DNA from: Malus domestica
Taxonomy: Eukaryota; Streptophyta; Magnoliopsida; Rosales; Rosaceae
Direction: 5' to 3'
DNA length: 64,000 nucleotides
Assembly (NCBI RefSeq): GCF_042453785.1
Contig: NC_091671.1
Location: 40,008,501 to 40,072,500 of the forward strand
Translations under genes and position numbers: made by a program
Shown: positions 58,970-64,000 of the stretch, piece by piece
Layout of the letters: each line of letters opens with the position of its first letter
Numbering within the stretch: position 1 is the first letter of the stretch
The notes under the pieces: model-generated
The model's database searches: none
Told to the model about the DNA's origin: nothing
The model's input: only the letters and a program-made list of their open reading frames with translations

Positions 58970-59425
58970 AATTAATTTATGTACTTCTACAAAATAAGTT
59001 TACAATTCATGCACTTTTGCAAGATTAGTTTCAAAATTTTCTGTACTTTTACAAAATTAGTTTAATTTTTTTTAGCATCCTTTGCAAGATAAGTTTCAAA
59101 ATTCCAGTACTTTTGCGAGATAATTTTTAGCATTTTTGCAAAATTAGTTTCAAAAATTTAAGCACTTATGCATTATCAATTTAAAAATTTTCAGCACTTC
59201 TACAAGATCAGTTTTAAAATTCCAACACTTCTGCAAGATCAGCTTCAACATGTTTAGCGCTTTTGCAAGATTAGTATCAAAATTTTAACATTTTTGCAAG
59301 ATCATTTCAAAACTTTCAGCACCACTTGCATGATCAGTTTCAAAACTCTAGCACTTCTATAATATCAGTTTCAAAATTTCAGCACTTCTACGAGATCAAT
59401 TCAAAATTTATGTATCCAAATCACC
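58970..59425. repeat. Degenerate minisatellite, unit about 28-36 bp
   Basis: About thirteen imperfect repeats built on AGCACTTTTGCAAGATCAG followed by TTTCAAAATTT. Unit length and sequence vary a lot, so it is old. It follows directly on the 70-bp array. Confidence 0.8.
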
Positions 59426-60347
59426 AAAACCTCAAAAATCAAGTACTTAACAAAATACTAAAAAAAAATAAAAATCCCAATTGTTCTCATAAAAGAAACA
59501 AAACACTTGTAAATCTAGATAACAATACGAACAAGAAGATGAGGAGAGAAATATGAAAAAGAAGTAGGAGAGAGAAGGACGAAGAAGGAGGGGAGAGAGA
59601 GAAATAGAGAGAAGTACCCAAGAAAAAATAGGGGAGAGAAAGGGAAAAATAAGGAGGTAGAAACTCATTTTTCAAACATAGAGAGGTAAAAGTGTAAATG
59701 AAAAGACAATTAAAATAAGCCTTAAAAAACAACCATGACATTATCTTGAAACATATATAGAAGTTTATTTTGAGAAAGAATTGAATTAAAAAAATATAAG
59801 TTTAAAGTAAACAAATCATAAATATGTATTATGAATATTTATGTGGTTATTTTTTATATATATTTTGTCAATTACTAATTTATAGATTCGTCTAGACTTT
59901 AAAAGAATTTTAAGAATTATTATCTTATTTATTTAGCGAGACTATTATTTAGTATATTGGCACAAGTCGGGAATGAAAAACAAAGGTATAAATTAAAAAT
60001 AGAAATATTATTTGTTCCAAACAAAAAAGAAACCTGCAATTGTTTATTTTTTTCATCCAAGAAACCTTTTCGTTTGTTTCTACATTCCTATCCAGAAAGA
60101 ATGAATTGAGTTCGTATATACATGTTAGATGCCACTATTGAAATAGCCCTTCTAGTTGAGTTACTTTGCCGCTTTCTCACGCTCTGTTAATCGGGAGAGG
60201 TATAATTATAGCCAGGTGTTCCTTTGGTAATTCCTTTTTAGTAGAATGAATTGTTTTTCTCATCCAAAAAGATCTCTGCATGTCTAACACCTGTTTAAGT
60301 ATCATACAAAAAATTTAAATATGGCCTCTTTCTTAGACCTCTTAGAT

Positions 60348-60546
60348 GGATTTGGATCCTCTTCGAGGTAACTGGTCGGGAGCGTCCTGACTAGTGTTCG
60401 TGGACCGTTGAATTTTTATCCAACAGCTACAAACAGGGAGGCCCTCGAAAAGTTATAATAATTGTAGCCGTTGGATAAAAATCCAACGGTCCACGAACAC
60501 TGGTCAGAAGGATCCCGACCAGTTGTCTCGGAGAGGATCCAAATCC
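60348..60546. mobile_element. Mutator-type MITE, 199 bp
   Basis: Perfect 9-bp target duplication CTCTTAGAT (60339-60347, 60547-60555). Termini GGATTTGGATCCTCTTCGAG and CTCGGAGAGGATCCAAATCC are inverted. The arms continue with GGACCGTTG / CAACGGTCC. It has full foldback structure. Confidence 0.9.
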
Positions 60547-62397
60547 CTCTTAGATATAGAAGACATTTAAAATGCAAAAAGTCAGCTCCCCGGCCCAAAA
60601 ATGTCTCTGATTTAGTAAAAACCGAAGTTATTAATTTACTGGACATTCATTTATCGATGTTTTACTATAGTGCAGATTTGCTTGTCTGCTTGAGCATTTA
60701 ATTAGTTGCTTTAGCATTTTATTTGTCAACTTTGGCCCGTAAAGTTGTTTGAGAAGTGGGTATTTGACAGCACTCTGTGGTGGGAGGCAGAATAAACTAA
60801 AACCATGTTTGTCAAAGATGGAAAGATATATGATCATTGTCTAAGGAGATCTTTCCCTTCCCCTATTTGTTTGTTACATGATCCACGTAAACATATATGG
60901 ATAACAATTGCGTTCCTATTGCGGGAATGCACATATTCCACATGCGACTCACCTTATAACTTCTATAATCGGAATAAATTAATTTTTTAATCTTCATATA
61001 AAAATTGTTCCTACAAAAAATCATTTGAATTAGAGATTATTTATGAGTCCAAATGTATAGAACCAATCTACAATGTGAGTACTATGTAACATATTCATGA
61101 TCAACCGTTCATTTATTTGATATATTTAGATGTGTAAACGATCTCCAATTCAATTGATTTTTTTGTAAGGATGATTGAGCAATTAAACAGTTATGGTTAT
61201 AAAATTTATACGTTGAATACATGTTATTTATAAAGGGTGAAATAAGTCCATTCACTCATGAGAGAGTGCATGTACTATCCAACATACGGTCGTTTTTGTT
61301 CATATAAGAAAAATATTTGATTCCTTTATATTGAAAGGAGAAATGATTAGCACTTTGACTCGAATATGTAAACTTTTCTTTTTGTGATAATTAAGAGTTA
61401 CTATCTAAACTTTGTTGGAACCAAACAACTTAAATTTATAAGAGTTTATTCTGGATTTTATGTGTTACGTTTTGAATTCCTCCCACATGATTTCAAAATC
61501 TTCAAGGTATAGCGAGTGCATGGTGACTCAGTTTCTGTCTCTCACTAGTGGCGTACGTCCGTCTCTTGTAAAGCCCAAACTTTAGGGTAAAAGTAGTAAA
61601 CAGCAAATTGAGATCCTTCATTTTCCTCCAACCCTAATCGCCCAAAGAAAGAGTGCTCCTTTTGTATGCGCATGCTTGTGCACACTTGAACATGGTGTCA
61701 GATCGATGCATCTACACACACACACACTTTATAACGATTGATTAGCACCATGACTATGCTCAAATTTCAAACAGGGTGGGACGCATCACCTGAAAATCTT
61801 GTGGAGCTGCATATATAATTTGAATATGCAACGTGCACCATTGTGGCATTATTGTGGACTGAGCTGTGTCTTAATTAAATTGAGATCCTTTTCGGTTCTC
61901 GCAGTCTGGAGTCGACGGACTGAATAGTTCAGATCACTCATTTCAAATCTTACGACCCCTATTAGTCAATCCTACTAACCCACTTCAAAAACATCAAGGA
62001 TAGAGATCTCTCTCTCCCTCTTTTAAACGATCCGGATTACACATTTTGTCGACTACGAACTACTAACTGATTGAGCACCGTATTATCCAAAGACCCAAAT
62101 GATCAATCGATCATGACAAGTAGTAATATGCGTACTAGCTAGTACAATTCTCGGAGACTTTTTTTTTGTGTACGTGATAAAACCTAATCTATGGCCCATC
62201 GATTGCTGCCTCTAGGTATCCAATTATGCTGTGATCAATGTTAGCGCATTATCTAAAAGTGACTTCTTATAGGAAGATCCCATTTTACAGTAGCAAATGC
62301 TACGCATTCACCATAGTCTTACATATTTCACTCAAAAGAGAAGGGGCTTGTATTATGTGTGCACTATCAATCTGCATGTTTATTTTCCTTCCTCTAA

Positions 62398-62519
62398 TGA
62401 GAATTGTTATTGGTACTCCAAAAATCTTATTTGGCACTCAAAACTTTCTATATTTAGAAGGAAAACTACACTTGTGAGGAGAGCCAAATGAGATTTTTGG
62501 AGTGCTAATAACAGTTTCC
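62398..62519. mobile_element. Short MITE, 122 bp
   Basis: Flanks CCTCTAAT on both sides (62390-62397, 62520-62527). Arms TTATTGGTACTCCAAAAATC and GATTTTTGGAGTGCTAATAA are inverted. The ACTCCAAAAATCTCATTTGG type is common across eudicots. The superfamily is uncertain (hAT or Mutator by duplication length). Confidence 0.82.
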
Positions 62520-62854
62520 CCTCTAATATGTGTATATATATACACTTGTGGTCGAATTCCTAGTTCCCTCCAATACTACAACAATGATTTTGTCGCTTTG
62601 ACATGGCTCAACATGATCAAATACAACTCAACTTTTTGTGGTCGAATTCCTTCCCACCTCATTACAAATTAAAGTACACATTGAATAAAATCAAGAGCTG
62701 CGGCATACCAAAGAAATGAGAAACACGTCTAGCTGATAAATGAGATTCTGCAGCTTATCCACTCCCTCTTGTACCCTAACTTGTTTTAGTTTGATCTAAT
62801 TAACAATTAGTCCTACTCCTTATGTTTCATTAGCATCGTGAAAACCACCTCTTT

Positions 62855-62950
62855 GCAAAGTAAAGGTGAGGCTGCTTATGATAGACGTTCCTCCTGACCC
62901 TCGTAAAGCGGGAAGCCTTTTTGGCTTGAGGCCGCTCTTATGCATGTGTC
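62855..62950 (+). mobile_element. Au-like SINE remnant
   Basis: AAAGGTGAGGCTGCTTATGA, then GTTCCTCCTGACCCTCGTAA and AGCGGGAAGCC. This is the 3' half of an Au-type SINE, related to the copy at 25960. The 5' Pol III boxes are not seen. Confidence 0.5.
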
Positions 62951-63211
62951 ATTGGCACGAACTGATCAGGTCATTGATTTTGGTCTACTATATTGATCTG
63001 TTTCATGGAAGCAAGTAACTAACGAAGTAAATCATGAATACAATGATCAAATTAATTGAGGTGCATATTATATATTGTCTGCAAAATGCATATTTAAACT
63101 TATTGCACCAACAGCTTATAGGTGCAGAACCTTTTTTAGTTCAGTAGCAGGAAAATAAAGGCTAACAAAAAGAGTTCTAATCTTGACTATGATCATTAAC
63201 ACACGTTGGAT

Positions 63212-63786
63212 CTAAGGGATCCACTTAGGATCTCTTGGACTAAAGAAACATGCCTTGACATTAGAATCAAGCAGCTTAAGCGCCTTATTCGACTTGATGC
63301 ACCTCGGCGTTTTATATTGATTGATCGAACCCCCTTGGCTGATGAAATAGTCCATCAACGCGTCAAACGTCCCAGGCTCCACCACCCGAATCTCAAGCGG
63401 CCCTACGGACTTGTCATACGTGCGGCACCGGCGATAGATGTAGTCAAGTTCCTCTTCCACAGCAATGCAGCATTCTTGCATCACCTTATCATCAAGTGGG
63501 GCTGTTGAATCCACCATTGATCCATGATATATAATTTCCCAATACAGTACGTAGTGGCCGGGTAGACATGACGTATCCGCGTAGCTAGTGTACTCCACAA
63601 GAAGAGCATTGAAGGGTTCTAACAACTTCTTTGCTACAGAAACGCTCTTGTGCAAGTCCTCCTCATTAGTTTTGTCAGTGTCAATGCTGAGAACAACATT
63701 CCTCCTACAGATGAACCGAAATTGTGGTGCTTTATTGTGAAATCCAGTCACTTGGAGCACATCGCCGATTCGATAACGATTCAATC
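63212..63786 (-). CDS. GH3 acyl-acid amido synthetase, last exon (partial)
   Basis: The final exon of a minus-strand gene. It starts after an acceptor ATCAG at 63787 and ends with TAG at 63212-63214, about 191 residues. It holds the C-terminal half of the GH3 fold: NRYRIGDVLQVTGFHNKAPQ, RRNVVLSIDTDKTNEEDL, EYTSYADTS, PGHYVLYWEI, GPLEIRVVEPGTFDALMDYF, and the ATP/acyl-site region NQYKTPRCIKS. GH3 enzymes adenylate auxin or jasmonate and join it to an amino acid. The ending ALKLLDS...FFSPRDPKW looks nearest to the IAA-conjugating group (GH3.17-like), but that is a recollection. The earlier exons lie beyond 64000. No defect is seen in this exon. Confidence 0.9.
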
Positions 63787-64000
63787 CTGATTAATCATTC
63801 ATCAAACTCAAAACAGTTAATTAGCTGTGTACTGAACAATCTTTGGGTATGTTTAGGAGTCCTTTTGTAAGTAAGAAACGGAAATTGGTTTTGTAACTCA
63901 AAAACACTTATAAATTTTTCTACCATAAGCATCTTTTGCCCACTCTAAAGGCACTCTTAAACAAGCACTTTAGGATAAAAAGAAATAAGCTAACTAGTGC
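63787..64000 (-). other. GH3 intron, continuing outside
   Basis: Intron upstream of the last GH3 exon. Its donor is outside the window. No other feature is seen in it. Confidence 0.7.

Larger units (their letters stand above)
59426..63211. other. Gene-free region before GH3
   Basis: It contains a GA-rich stretch (about 59520-59660), a MULE-type MITE (60348-60546), a short MITE (62398-62519) and an Au-like SINE remnant (about 62860-62950). Apart from these I see no genes or RNA. Confidence 0.55.

Noticed and set aside
1-64000. CRISPR arrays, operons, phage or bacterial defence genes
   Set aside because: All genes are intron-bearing plant genes with single promoters. The repeats are transposon or satellite types, with no direct repeat-spacer arrays.

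Overview
This is a nuclear window from a eudicot plant. The intron-containing genes, tRNAs, SINEs, short inverted-repeat transposons and Copia elements all fit that reading. My guess from repeat style and protein similarity is a woody Rosaceae genome of the apple/pear type, but nothing in the sequence proves the genus.

Layout. 1-9.4 kb is transposon territory. A hAT-like end runs off the left edge. A Copia LTR retrotransposon (510-6051, minus) follows, and it sits one base from the target-site duplication of a CACTA DNA transposon (6061-9342). The CACTA carries broken exons of a LOV-domain (PAS/LOV, TWIN LOV-like) photoreceptor gene. 9.4-13.7 kb is intergenic, with a SINE and a 500-bp Mutator-type MITE. 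13.7-16.9 kb holds a ten-exon WEE1 kinase gene (minus). It is divergent from a decayed multi-exon gene of unknown function (17.3-19.9 kb, plus). A tRNA-Asp(GTC) lies at 20.5 kb, an ATG18a-type autophagy gene at 20.9-23.9 kb, and two MITEs of one family at 24.4-25.6 kb. A phi-class GST gene (26.4-27.3 kb) is followed by a GST copy reduced to its last exon. An intronless PLS-type PPR gene (minus) ends near 29.9 kb. A hAT MITE, tRNA-Gly(CCC) and the dephospho-CoA kinase gene (33.0-34.3 kb) follow. A repeat-rich gap leads to a HIPP metallochaperone-like gene (38.7-39.9 kb) with a Tourist-type MITE in its promoter.

40-48 kb is gene-poor, with hAT elements, SINEs and other repeats. A 79-codon gene with a TATA box lies at 48.0 kb. 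FOLD2 (49.2-50.9 kb) has a GC-AG intron, and a small plastid ndhF fragment sits downstream of it. A second Copia element (51458-58850, minus) is interrupted by a 2.3-kb solo LTR and lies inside a 70-bp tandem repeat. After it come a minisatellite, more MITEs and, at the right edge, the last exon of a GH3 amido synthetase (minus) whose remainder lies outside the window.

The host genes are not a pathway or an operon. They are independent housekeeping and stress genes: cell-cycle checkpoint, autophagy, glutathione conjugation, organelle RNA processing, CoA and folate metabolism, metal binding and auxin conjugation. The most unusual items are the LOV-gene capture by the CACTA element, the unrecognised decayed gene opposite WEE1, and the 79-residue protein gene. 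I found no sign of a clustered novel system.
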